Assembly: GCF_024580735.1 (NCBI RefSeq)
Contig: NZ_JANIJX010000026.1
Coordinates: 1-41,813, forward strand
Source of the DNA: Brevibacterium moorei
GTDB lineage: Bacteria; Actinomycetota; Actinomycetes; Actinomycetales; Brevibacteriaceae
Length of the DNA: 41,813 nucleotides
Reading direction: 5' to 3'
Below the pieces are notes generated by a model. That model was given only the letters and a program-made list of their open reading frames with translations. It was not told where the DNA came from and made no database searches. Shown here piece after piece: positions 34,315 to 41,813 of this stretch. The position numbers and the translations under genes were made by a program. Every line of letters starts with the position of its first letter. Positions within the stretch are counted from its first letter, which is position 1.

Positions 34315-35250
34315 ATGAACACCGATCCGATCAAGGACCTCGAACCCTGGCAGTGGGATGAACCCACCTGGCGGTCCGAGGTTGAACGCGTCCGCGCAGG
34401 CAAGGCCCTGGTCGATCCGGACCCGGCCCAGCGCTGGCCTGGTGGAGCGAAGTGTGCCGTCATGATCACATATGATGCAGACCACGAAACCCCCTATCTG
34501 CGTGATAACCAGACTTCCCCAGGCTCCCTGGCAATGGGCGAGTATGGGTCCCGAGTAGCAGTACCTCGAGTGCTGAAAATGCTGGAACGCAATCATGTGA
34601 AGGCTACCTTCTACGTGCCGGGCGTTTCCGCGCTGCTGCACCCACAGGACATCGAGGCCTTCGCAGCTGGAGACCACGAAGTTGCCGTCCATGGCTGGAT
34701 CCACGAACGGAATACACTTCTGCCCTATGAAGCCGAACTGGACCTGATCGGACGGGCCACGGACACCCTGGAGCAACTCAGCGGCACCAGGCCCGTGGGG
34801 ATTCGGACACCGTCCTGGGACTTCTCGCATTCGACCCTGCAGGTTATCCGGGAGATGGGCTTCATCTACGATGCCTCACTCATGGCCGATGAGGAACCCT
34901 ACGAGATTCTGGCAGCAGGCACGCCCACTGGCATCGTCGAGATCCCGTGTGAATGGATCCGCGATGATGCACCGTACTTCATGATGGACCGGTTCGGCGG
35001 CCTGCGCCCGCACACCGCCCCGCGCGATGTCGAACAGATCTGGAGAGACGAATTCGACATGGCTTATGCAGAGGGCGGGGTCTTCGAACTGACCCTGCAC
35101 CCGCACATCAGCGGCCACCGCTCACGCATCTCCATGGTCGAACGGGTCATCCAGTACGCACAGGGACACCCTGACATCTGGGTCGGCACCCATGCGGAAT
35201 TCGCCGAATTCCTGCACACCAAGTTCACCCTAGGAAGCACCGCTAGCTGA
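34315..35250 (+). CDS. polysaccharide-deacetylase-fold hydrolase (PuuE/HpPgdA-like)
   Basis: Cytosolic enzyme of 311 aa in the NodB-fold (CE4) superfamily. The usual TFDDG motif is TYDADHE (Asp54, Asp56, His57), the metal pair is in AVHGWIHERN (His126, His130), and RTPSWDFS gives motif 3. There is no signal peptide. This intracellular type is typical of enzymes acting on small amides, such as PuuE allantoinase and cyclic-imide hydrolase, rather than on cell-wall glycans. ATG 34315 with AAAGGAG 5 nt upstream is chosen; the open frame from 34189 is a shadow of the regulator gene. The MHS transporter and two reductases follow, suggesting uptake and oxidation of a small nitrogenous compound (inference). 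Confidence 0.85.
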   Translation: MNTDPIKDLEPWQWDEPTWRSEVERVRAGKALVDPDPAQRWPGGAKCAVMITYDADHETPYLRDNQTSPGSLAMGEYGSRVAVPRVLKMLERNHVKATFYVPGVSALLHPQDIEAFAAGDHEVAVHGWIHERNTLLPYEAELDLIGRATDTLEQLSGTRPVGIRTPSWDFSHSTLQVIREMGFIYDASLMADEEPYEILAAGTPTGIVEIPCEWIRDDAPYFMMDRFGGLRPHTAPRDVEQIWRDEFDMAYAEGGVFELTLHPHISGHRSRISMVERVIQYAQGHPDIWVGTHAEFAEFLHTKFTLGSTAS

Positions 35251-35288
35251 CATCCGCATCACTTCATTACAGAACACACAAGGAAACG

Positions 35289-36608
35289 ATGATGACTGAT
35301 ACTCCGGCCACCACCGAGCCACACGGCACGAAGCTCAGCAAAAAGGGTAGGAAAGCGCTGATCGCGGGTGCTATCGGCAATACCGTCGAATGGGTCGACT
35401 GGGCCGTCTACACGACTTTCTCCTCGGTCTTCGCGGTGCACTTCTTCCCATCGGATAATCCCGCAGCCGCCTTGCTATCCACCCTAGCCGTCTTCGCCGT
35501 CGGCTTCATCATGCGGCCCATCGGCGCTGCCGTACTTGGCCACTTCGCCGATAAGCATGGACGGAAGAAAGGCCTGACCCTGACCATCAGCTTGATGGCG
35601 GGCGCAGCATTCCTGATCGCGATTACGCCAGACTTCTCAGTCATCGGCATCTTCGCCCCCATCATCCTGGTCATTGCTCGGATGGTGCAGGGGTTCTCAG
35701 CCGGTGGCGAGTTCGGAGCATCGTCAGCGTTCATGGTCGAATCCGCAGCTCCGAGGCGCCGTGCGTTCGCCGGCTCTTGGCAACAGGTATCCGTTGGTGC
35801 CGGTAGCCTTATTGCAGCAGGCATGGGTGCACTCATTACATCTACCTTGGATTCAGAATCGCTAAACTCCTGGGGGTGGCGAATCGCCTTCGCCGTCGGC
35901 GGCCTCCTGGGCCTTGTCGGTCTCTGGCTGCGGACCAGCGTAGAGGAGACCGACTCCTTCGAATCGGCAAAAGAGCAGGCTCAACAAGGTGCTCAGACGA
36001 CACATAAGATTTCCTACTTGGCGATCTTCACACAGCATCCCGGTGCTGTAGCCCGCGTATTCGGCATCACCATCGCAGGCACTTTACTCTACTACCTCTG
36101 GGTTTCCTACCTACCCACATATGTTCACGTTTCTACAGGGATGCCACTCGGACAGGCTTTGACGGTTAACTTCATCGGCCTGGCCTATTTCATCTGCATG
36201 CTCCCGTTTGCGGGGATCTTGTCGGACGTAATCGGGCGCAAGCCTACAATGTCAATCTTCGCCGGCGGTTTCCTTGTACTTTCATTCCCGATGCTTCATT
36301 TCCTGGGAAACAGTTTCGCAGGATTCTTAGTCATCGAGCTCATCGGACTCACTCTCCTTCTGGGCTATTCGGCCAACTGTGCAGCAATCATGGCCGAACA
36401 GTTCCCACCCGAAGTCCGCGCCACCGGTATCGGATTCCCCTATGCCCTGGCGGTTGCGATCTTCGGTGGTACAGCTCCCTACATCATCACGTGGATGAAC
36501 GGCGCAGGACACGGATCTCTCGTCTGGCTTTACTGCTCCATTGCAGCTGCCATTGGCCTGGTCGTTTACCTGACGATGCCGGAGACGAAGGGAAAGAAAC
36601 TGCAATGA
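35289..36608 (+). CDS. MFS transporter, MHS (metabolite:H+ symporter) family
   Basis: Membrane protein of 439 aa with 12 predicted segments. Family features: AIGNTVEWVDWAVYTTFSSV, GFIMRPIGAAVLGHFADKHG with RKKGL, and RMVQGFSAGGEFGASSAF, as in alpha-ketoglutarate, proline/betaine and shikimate carriers. AAGGA lies just before ATG 35289/35292. Its stop overlaps the SDR start. Codon use contains many A/T-ending codons, most marked at 36060-36360, unlike the flanking catabolic genes, which hints at separate ancestry. Confidence 0.9.
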   Translation: MMTDTPATTEPHGTKLSKKGRKALIAGAIGNTVEWVDWAVYTTFSSVFAVHFFPSDNPAAALLSTLAVFAVGFIMRPIGAAVLGHFADKHGRKKGLTLTISLMAGAAFLIAITPDFSVIGIFAPIILVIARMVQGFSAGGEFGASSAFMVESAAPRRRAFAGSWQQVSVGAGSLIAAGMGALITSTLDSESLNSWGWRIAFAVGGLLGLVGLWLRTSVEETDSFESAKEQAQQGAQTTHKISYLAIFTQHPGAVARVFGITIAGTLLYYLWVSYLPTYVHVSTGMPLGQALTVNFIGLAYFICMLPFAGILSDVIGRKPTMSIFAGGFLVLSFPMLHFLGNSFAGFLVIELIGLTLLLGYSANCAAIMAEQFPPEVRATGIGFPYALAVAIFGGTAPYIITWMNGAGHGSLVWLYCSIAAAIGLVVYLTMPETKGKKLQ

Positions 36609-37501
36609 CGGACATGAACCCGGCAATGTCGGCCGCCGCCGGCTTCCGTCCCAAGGTCATCGTGACCGGGGCTGCCAGCGGAATCGGCAAGGAAATCGCC
36701 CGCGAGTTCGCAGAACAGGGGGCAGACCTCGTTCTGATCGACTTCGATGCGGATCGCCTTGCTGAGGCAGCAGCCGGCCTACCGAACACAGCAGCCGACG
36801 CCCCGGGCACTGTCGAGACGATTGACGCGGACCTGCGCGACGCCTCTGCGATTCCGCAGATGATGGAACGGGTCTTCGCCAGGGGGGCTGCACACGTGCT
36901 GGTCAATGCGGCCGGAGTCTACCCGGCGGCTCCGCTGTTGGAGCTGACTGCCGACCTTTGGGATGCAGTGCAGGCGATCAATGTGCGTGCACCACTGCTG
37001 CTGACCGTGGCCTTCGCCCGCCAAGTGCTGGCAGCCGGCATCGAAGCCCCCGCAGGCTACCCCTGTGTAGTCAACATCTCTTCGGGAGCAGCTCTGCGCG
37101 CGCGCCCCGGGGCTGCGCACTATACGACCTCGAAGGCTGCACTGGAAATGGTGACACGAGCATCGGCGCTTGAACTAGGGCCCCAAGGGATACGTGTCAA
37201 TGCGGTGGCGCCGGGCTTTGTCGTGGTCGACAGCACTCTCAACCTGTCGAGTGCGGACTACATCTCCAAGGTCTCGGAAACTCCGTTGGGACGCAAGGGC
37301 CGGCCTGACGATATCGCCCGAGCTGTGCTATGGATGGCGTCGCCAGCTGCTGAGTGGGTCACCGGTGAGGTGCTGCGGGTCGACGGTGGATCCAGTACCG
37401 GAGCGATGAACCTGCCCGTGCACTGGGCCAAGCCCCGCACCGAGGTCTCCGATGCCCACGATGGAGCGGCTGCCAAACAACAGGAAGGAAAAGCAGAATG
37501 A
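36605..37501 (+). CDS. short-chain dehydrogenase/reductase (SDR)
   Basis: NAD(P)-dependent oxidoreductase of 298 aa. The cofactor motif TGAASGIG starts at residue 21; LVNAAGVYP is the structural NAG motif; the catalytic Ser160, Tyr173 and Lys177 appear in NISSGAAL and HYTTSKAALE. The Asp at the end of beta-2 (LIDFDAD) favours NAD+. The ATG at 36605 overlaps the transporter stop (ATGA), which sets the start. Together with the following ketopantoate-reductase-like gene it probably processes the ring-opened or deaminated product. Confidence 0.92.
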   Translation: MTDMNPAMSAAAGFRPKVIVTGAASGIGKEIAREFAEQGADLVLIDFDADRLAEAAAGLPNTAADAPGTVETIDADLRDASAIPQMMERVFARGAAHVLVNAAGVYPAAPLLELTADLWDAVQAINVRAPLLLTVAFARQVLAAGIEAPAGYPCVVNISSGAALRARPGAAHYTTSKAALEMVTRASALELGPQGIRVNAVAPGFVVVDSTLNLSSADYISKVSETPLGRKGRPDDIARAVLWMASPAAEWVTGEVLRVDGGSSTGAMNLPVHWAKPRTEVSDAHDGAAAKQQEGKAE

Positions 37502-38511
37502 GCACCGATGCCACCTATACAGTTGTTGGCGCCGGAGCTATAGGCGGAACACTGGCCGCGCACCTGAGTATTGGAGGTGCGACTGTACAGATCGTCGATG
37601 CCGATGCACAACACGTCGAGGCGATCCGGGCCAAAGGCATCATCATCGAGAGCCCCGACGAACGCCTGGTTATCGACATCCCGGCATTCACCCTCGACGA
37701 CGCACCAGGTGACCTGGGCCCGGTGATCCTGGCGGTGAAGTCCCAGGCGACCCGCCCGGCGATGAAGTGGATCGCGCCGCGGCTGCGCTCCGACGGCTAT
37801 GTGGCCTCCCTGCAGAATGGCTTGAACGAGGACCTGATCGCGGACTTCGTGGGGCCACAGCGCACGGTCAAGGCCTTCGTCGATCTCTTTGCCGATGTCA
37901 TCGCCCCCGGTGTGGTCAAAGACGGTGGCTTCGGCACGATAGCGCTAGGCGAATATGCGGGTGGCCTCAGCAGTCGGCTGGAACGCCTTGCCACTGATCT
38001 ACACCACTGGGGCACACCGATCCTCAGTGAGAACGTCGACGGCTTCCTCTGGTCAAAGATCGCGTTCGGCGCGATGCTGACCGCATCCGCGTTCATCGAT
38101 GACGATATGGCTCAAGTTATCGACGACAATCGCGATGTCATGCTCGAACTGGCCAGGGAATCCTTCGCCGTGTCTGATTCCCTGAACATTGAGCTCGAAG
38201 GATTCGATGCCTTCGCGCCCGATGATTTCAGGGCAACTGCTAGCGAGGACGCGGTGAATAAGGCCTTCTCCGACCTAGTAAGTTGGCTGGCTGGTCAGAC
38301 GAAAACACGGTCCGGGATCTGGCGCGACATCAATGTGCGTAAACGCCCTACCGAGGTACCTGCACACTATGTACCAGTGCTTGAGACAGCAAAGAAGTTC
38401 GGCATCGGGGTGCCGCTGCTGTGCGAAATGCTCACTATCATCGGCGAGTTGGAGACAGGTACCGTGACCATGGGTCCCGAACTGTTCGCCCGAATGAGAT
38501 CGGCAGAGTAA
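37498..38511 (+). CDS. ketopantoate reductase-like oxidoreductase (ApbA/PanE family)
   Basis: Oxidoreductase of 337 aa: Rossmann motif VVGAGAIGGT (residues 9-18), catalytic-type Lys81 in AVKSQ, SLQNGLNED, and a C-terminal helical domain with Lys in FLWSKIAFG. Proteins of this family in catabolic operons often act on 2-oxo or hydroxy acids other than ketopantoate, and no other pantothenate gene is here, so a biosynthetic role is doubtful. ATGA overlap with the SDR; AGGAAGG upstream. It is the last gene of the operon, followed by a strong terminator. Confidence 0.88.
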   Translation: MSTDATYTVVGAGAIGGTLAAHLSIGGATVQIVDADAQHVEAIRAKGIIIESPDERLVIDIPAFTLDDAPGDLGPVILAVKSQATRPAMKWIAPRLRSDGYVASLQNGLNEDLIADFVGPQRTVKAFVDLFADVIAPGVVKDGGFGTIALGEYAGGLSSRLERLATDLHHWGTPILSENVDGFLWSKIAFGAMLTASAFIDDDMAQVIDDNRDVMLELARESFAVSDSLNIELEGFDAFAPDDFRATASEDAVNKAFSDLVSWLAGQTKTRSGIWRDINVRKRPTEVPAHYVPVLETAKKFGIGVPLLCEMLTIIGELETGTVTMGPELFARMRSAE

Positions 38512-38525
38512 GTCCGCAAGCAAAA

Positions 38526-38568
38526 GAAGGGCCCTGCCCGTGACTACATGTCACGGGCAGGGCCCTTC
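38526..38568. terminator. bidirectional terminator
   Basis: Perfect 19-bp GC-rich stem (38526-38544 with 38550-38568) and a 5-nt loop, between convergent genes. A-rich sequence precedes and T-rich sequence follows, so it can serve both strands. Confidence 0.87.
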
Positions 38569-38584
38569 CTCGTTCTCCGACTCC

Positions 38585-40069
38585 TCAGTCCGTGCGCGGA
38601 TGGACTCGCTTCGAGGTGAACAGCGAGACCGCTTGGTCGGTCGCATCGCATTCGAAGACGAACGAAGCACCGGCCGGCGAGACGAATGCCGCGTTACGAA
38701 CGTGCGACGATTCGACTGGCGTCAGTTCAAGAGGCGTTGGTGAACCGTTGGCCCTCACAACGAGTACGCCTTCATCGACGCCGACATCGAACTCGTTGAG
38801 CTCGCCCGATTCGTAGTGGCCTTGAAGCAGGTCCAGATCCACAGTGTGTCCGCCCGTATCCGAAGAGGCGAAATCACGAGAGCCGGCTTCTTCTTTGCCC
38901 AGCAAGTAGTTGGCCAGGCGATCGGTCAGCCCCGCTGCGGGCGCACCCGATGCGTTGATCAGACACACCAAGACCCATCCGGTCTCCGGGTAACAGCGAT
39001 AATTCGTTGACACTCCTTTGATCGAACCGCCATGACCGAACCATTTCTGTCCGGACGCCTCCCCTACTTCAGTGCCCAGGGCATAGAATCCACCGTCTGG
39101 CAGGACGGCCTGAACCTCGGTCAGCAGTTCCCGGATCCGGGTGTCAAAGGGCGAGCCGATCCGCCCAGTCTCCGCCGAGCCAGGCTCCATGCCGGTGCCG
39201 CTGTCAGCAGACTCGTCGAACCCGCACAGCGCCTCCAGCACCCGCAGGAGCGCGGCGCTGGAGATCTTGAGCGATCCATTCGAGTAGATATCGCCCACGT
39301 CCCACCACGCCGGTGACGGCGAATAGGCCTCCACCGCTTCGCGCATGGGCGCGAACAACTGCGCGATATCGCCCTTGGCCACCAAGTCCGCCGCTGTGAA
39401 GCCGAAGCGCTCAATGCCCAGGGGTGCGAAGATCGCACCGCTCAGATAGTCGATGTACGGCATCCCCACGGCGGCCTCGATCACGGCCTGCAGCAGTCCG
39501 AAGCCCTCATTCGAGTAGTTGAAGACTGCGCCGGGCGCGCCGAGCAGCTCGTATTCGCAGCGGCTCAGCGCGGCAACCAGATCATTGGTGGTACGGATCC
39601 AAGCCCAGTCACTGGCGATGGGCGCGCGGTCGCGCAGCCTGTCATGGTCCGGATCGGCCAGAATTCCCGGCGTTCGCGCACCGTGGATATACGGCAGCCC
39701 CGGCAGGCCAGAGGTGTGGCTGGCCAGGTGCCGGATCCGCACCTCGGACTCGGCTCCGCCGGGCAGCCGCAGGGCCGGAATCCAGCGAGACACAGGGTCG
39801 TCAAGGGACAGTCGACCGGCCTGGTCCAAGAGCACCGTGGCAAGGGTAGTGAACGACTTGGTCACCGAGGCAACCCCGAACAGCGTGTTGTCCGTGACGG
39901 GCAGCACGGGCTCGTCGCCGCGTTTGCCCTGCTGATACGAGAACACGCTGCCGTCGGGACGGCGGACACCCACCGTGATGCCGGGTAGCTCGGCCTCGGC
40001 GCACCAGGCGTCAAGGAGGACTCGCAGGGCATCGTCCCCGGAACCCACGGAAGTCTGCTCCTCCATCAT
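38585..40069 (-). CDS. class C beta-lactamase-like serine hydrolase (S12 peptidase/esterase family)
   Basis: Serine hydrolase of 494 aa. The active-site SxxK is Ser68-Val-Thr-Lys71 (FGVASVTKSFTT), the YxN motif is in AVFNYSNEGFG, and HGGSIKG near residue 345 replaces the KTG motif. A beta-rich C-terminal domain follows (about 390-494). There is no signal peptide, so this is not a secreted beta-lactamase; D-aminopeptidase, amidase or esterase activity on imported compounds fits better. ATG 40069 overlaps the ATPase stop, with AGGAGGAG upstream. It is the last gene of cassette C, parallel to the hydrolases of cassettes A and B. Confidence 0.9.
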   Translation of the reverse strand: MMEEQTSVGSGDDALRVLLDAWCAEAELPGITVGVRRPDGSVFSYQQGKRGDEPVLPVTDNTLFGVASVTKSFTTLATVLLDQAGRLSLDDPVSRWIPALRLPGGAESEVRIRHLASHTSGLPGLPYIHGARTPGILADPDHDRLRDRAPIASDWAWIRTTNDLVAALSRCEYELLGAPGAVFNYSNEGFGLLQAVIEAAVGMPYIDYLSGAIFAPLGIERFGFTAADLVAKGDIAQLFAPMREAVEAYSPSPAWWDVGDIYSNGSLKISSAALLRVLEALCGFDESADSGTGMEPGSAETGRIGSPFDTRIRELLTEVQAVLPDGGFYALGTEVGEASGQKWFGHGGSIKGVSTNYRCYPETGWVLVCLINASGAPAAGLTDRLANYLLGKEEAGSRDFASSDTGGHTVDLDLLQGHYESGELNEFDVGVDEGVLVVRANGSPTPLELTPVESSHVRNAAFVSPAGASFVFECDATDQAVSLFTSKRVHPRTD

Positions 40070-40941
40070 GCTGCACTCCTCCTCCGCTCGCTGCCAGTAG
40101 GGATGGCAGAGATCAGCTTCTTCGTGTACTCGTGTTGTGGATTGTCGATCACATCGCCCACTGCGCCCTGTTCAACGACCTGGCCCTTGTGCATCACGAT
40201 GACGTCATCAGCAATGAATCGGACCACGCCAATGTCATGGGTGATGAATAAATAGGTCAAGTCCTCAGCAACCTGCAGATCCTTGAGGAGATTGAGAATC
40301 TGTGCCTGTACCGACACATCGAGTGCGGACACGGCCTCATCGCAGACCAACATTTCCGGATCGCTGATAAGCGCCCGCGCTATGCCCACACGCTGTCGCT
40401 GACCGCCTGAGAGCTCATGCGGATAGCGGAATGCGAACTCAGCGGGCAAACCCATCCGTTCCAGCATCGCCAGCATCAGGTCCTGGCGGCCGGACGGATC
40501 ACCAATGTTATGCACCGACAATGGTTCGGACACCGCATCCCCGATGGTCTGCCGGGGGTTCAACGAAGAATATGGATCCTGATACACCATCTGCACCCGT
40601 CGACGGAATGCTTTGAGATCTACATTGTTCATTGCGGAGACTTCCTCCCCGTCGAAATGCACAGTGCCAGAGGTCGGCTCTTCAAGGCGCAGGATGCAGC
40701 GGGCCAAGGTCGACTTGCCGCTTCCTGATTCGCCGACGATGCCCAGGGAACGGCCGCGGAAGACTTCGACAGATACTCCGCCCACTGCGTGAACGGTCTC
40801 CCGCCGGGCCAGTGCCCCTGCCCGCCGAGTCACTTTGAAGTCCTTCTTCAAGTTGGAAACTTGCAACAATGGTCTGGGGTCGGTCGCGCCCCCTCCAACC
40901 ATTTCACCAGTCATGTCCTTAACCTTTTCAGAGCGCGCCAT
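40066..40941 (-). CDS. peptide ABC transporter ATP-binding protein (DppF type), cassette C
   Basis: ATPase of 291 aa with Walker A GESGSGKST, Q-loop YQDPYSSLNPRQTIG, signature [10 protein letters not shown], Walker B MLVCDEA, switch His in FITHD, and C-terminal DNPQHEYTKKL. The ATG at 40941 has the full AAGGAGGT anti-16S match 5 nt upstream (40947-40954) and overlaps the upstream gene by 14 nt. It is intact, but its DppD partner has lost the P-loop, so the transporter as present here is unlikely to be functional unless another DppD substitutes. Confidence 0.92.
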   Translation of the reverse strand: MARSEKVKDMTGEMVGGGATDPRPLLQVSNLKKDFKVTRRAGALARRETVHAVGGVSVEVFRGRSLGIVGESGSGKSTLARCILRLEEPTSGTVHFDGEEVSAMNNVDLKAFRRRVQMVYQDPYSSLNPRQTIGDAVSEPLSVHNIGDPSGRQDLMLAMLERMGLPAEFAFRYPHELSGGQRQRVGIARALISDPEMLVCDEAVSALDVSVQAQILNLLKDLQVAEDLTYLFITHDIGVVRFIADDVIVMHKGQVVEQGAVGDVIDNPQHEYTKKLISAIPTGSERRRSAA

Positions 40942-41653
40942 CGGAAACCTCCTTCGGATCGTCCTTCATAGTGACTCGATCACCGTATTCGTCGAGGTTC
41001 GCCGGAATCGTCTCCAGTTTCTGCGGCAAAGCACCGTGCAACGGTGGAATACAGGCGATGAGACCCTGTGTGTAAGCCCGCTCGGGATGATCGAATATCT
41101 CGGCCACCGTCCCCTGTTCTACAATCCGGCCGTGGTACATGACCGCCACGCGGTCACTGATATCCGCGACCAAGTTCAGATCGTGGGAGATGAACAACAC
41201 CGCCATGCCACGGTCCCGGGACAGCCCCAGAAGTAGGTCGATGATTTGTTTCTGCGTCGTCACATCCAGCGCAGTTGTCGGCTCATCGGCAATGAGCAGC
41301 TTGGGCCCACACGCCACCGCAATCGCGATGACCACGCGCTGACGCATACCGCCGGACAACTGGTGCGGGTAGTTGCTGAATCCGTCCTCCGGCTCCGGAT
41401 AACCTACAGCCTGCAGGGCATCGATGGCTCTCCACTTCGCTTCCGCCTTGGTCACGCGCTGGTGGGAGCGCACTGCTTCCATTACCTGTTCCCCGATCGG
41501 ATAGACGGGGTTCAGCGCGCTCATCGGGTCTTGGAAGACCATAGCTATGTCGTTGCCGCGCACAGAGCGCATCTGCCGATCCGACAAACGCAGCAAGTCT
41601 CGTCCTGCAAACCTGATTGAACCAGAGTAGGCAGTGGAACCATCCTCCGCTAG
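40928..41653 (-). pseudogene. DppD-type ATPase truncated by an insertion sequence
   Basis: About 241 C-terminal residues remain: EDGSTAYSGSIRFAGRDLL, Q-loop FQDPMSALNPVYPIG, signature LSGGMRQRVV, Walker B LLIADEP and switch His in FISHD. The Walker A P-loop and the roughly 80 N-terminal residues found in the intact DppD at 24461-25474 are missing. Homology stops at about 41653, where unrelated sequence begins; the open frame continues into it only by chance. Without a P-loop it cannot bind ATP normally. The rest of cassette C (permeases, receptor, N-terminus of this gene) may lie beyond the element or be lost. Confidence 0.82.
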
Positions 41654-41813
41654 CCTGGGTTTTTCATGGTGTGGGGTGTCCGGGGTGTGGATGAATAGGT
41701 GAAGGTGACCTCTGACCTGGGAAAATAGGACTTGTCTAGAGTTCAATTCCCGCAGAAGAAAGATCACCTTCGAAGTGAAGTCTACCGGCCTGTACCCGCA
41801 CCCGCACATCGAC
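41654..41813 (+). mobile_element. left end of an insertion sequence, probably IS1380 family
   Basis: From CCTGGGTTTTTCATGG (41654) the sequence has no relation to the ABC gene it interrupts, has a T/G-rich non-coding leader and leads into a transposase-like start. A CTAG at 41650-41653 borders the junction and could be the 4-bp target duplication typical of IS1380 elements. The right end lies outside the window, so terminal repeats cannot be checked. Confidence 0.6.
41775..41813 (+). CDS. transposase N-terminus (IS1380-like), cut by window end
   Basis: GTG at 41775 opens a frame reading VKSTGLYPHPHID to the last base. IS1380-family transposases of actinobacteria commonly begin MKSTG-YPR-R-D, which is the basis for the family call; only 13 codons are visible, so the assignment is tentative. 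No other start lies upstream in frame. Confidence 0.5.
   Translation, partial: MKSTGLYPHPHID

Noticed and set aside
9262..40941. Stretches of nucleotide similarity among the several Dpp ATPase and permease genes
   Set aside because: Matches are confined to Walker, signature and permease motifs expected in the family, so they are not treated as repeats or recent duplications.
1..41813. tRNA, rRNA, CRISPR arrays or prophage genes
   Set aside because: I looked for cloverleaf-type sequences, regularly spaced direct repeats and phage structural or integrase proteins and saw none.

Overview
The window is GC-rich with a strong G/C preference at third codon positions, clear Shine-Dalgarno sites and many ATGA/GTGA stop-start overlaps. 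This fits a high-GC Gram-positive bacterium (Actinomycetota); genus and species cannot be named from the sequence alone. It reads as a chromosomal catabolic island made almost entirely of transporter + hydrolase + regulator modules for peptides, amides and N-acyl or D-amino compounds. There are no RNA genes or CRISPR arrays, and mobile DNA appears only at the right edge.

Left part (1-8.6 kb): an IlvD/Edd-type sugar-acid dehydratase and a class V aminotransferase run forward to a strong bidirectional terminator. A reverse pair follows, a cytoplasmic alpha-L-fucosidase translationally coupled to an NhaC-family antiporter. Divergent from it are a FadR-type GntR regulator, a metal-dependent cyclase-family hydrolase with no usable start codon at its proper N-terminus, and an AhpD/carboxymuconolactone decarboxylase-like protein.

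Centre (8.6-27.3 kb, reverse strand): cassette A (16.2 to 8.6 kb) is lipoprotein SBP - DppB - DppC - gamma-glutamyltransferase-family enzyme - two-domain ABC ATPase - GntR, every gene overlapping the next. After a DUF1275 membrane protein comes an IT-superfamily permease coupled to a D-aminoacylase-family amidohydrolase. Cassette B (27.3 to 20.6 kb) is DppB - DppC - DppD - DppF - amidase-signature hydrolase - lipoprotein SBP. Cassettes A and B pair a complete peptide importer with one hydrolase acting on an amide or gamma-glutamyl bond.

Right part (27.3-41.8 kb): three double-length Lrp/AsnC regulators (HTH-RAM-HTH-RAM) each sit beside one transport/catabolism unit: cassette B; an ACS-family MFS transporter plus a second D-aminoacylase-like enzyme; and a deacetylase-fold hydrolase, MHS-family transporter, SDR and ketopantoate-reductase-like operon. 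Between the last two lie a near-perfect hairpin repeat with 29-bp arms and a chimeric gene relic joining a permease N-terminus to a deacetylase C-terminus. The 33-38 kb segment is noticeably less GC-biased. Cassette C (reverse) ends with DppF and a class C beta-lactamase-like serine hydrolase, but its DppD is cut off before the P-loop by an insertion sequence (probably IS1380 family) whose transposase begins at the last bases of the window.

Inferred overall role: scavenging of unusual peptides, N-acyl amino acids, amides and perhaps cyclic amides, with each substrate class served by its own importer, cytosolic hydrolase and local regulator, plus signs of ongoing gene loss and IS activity.
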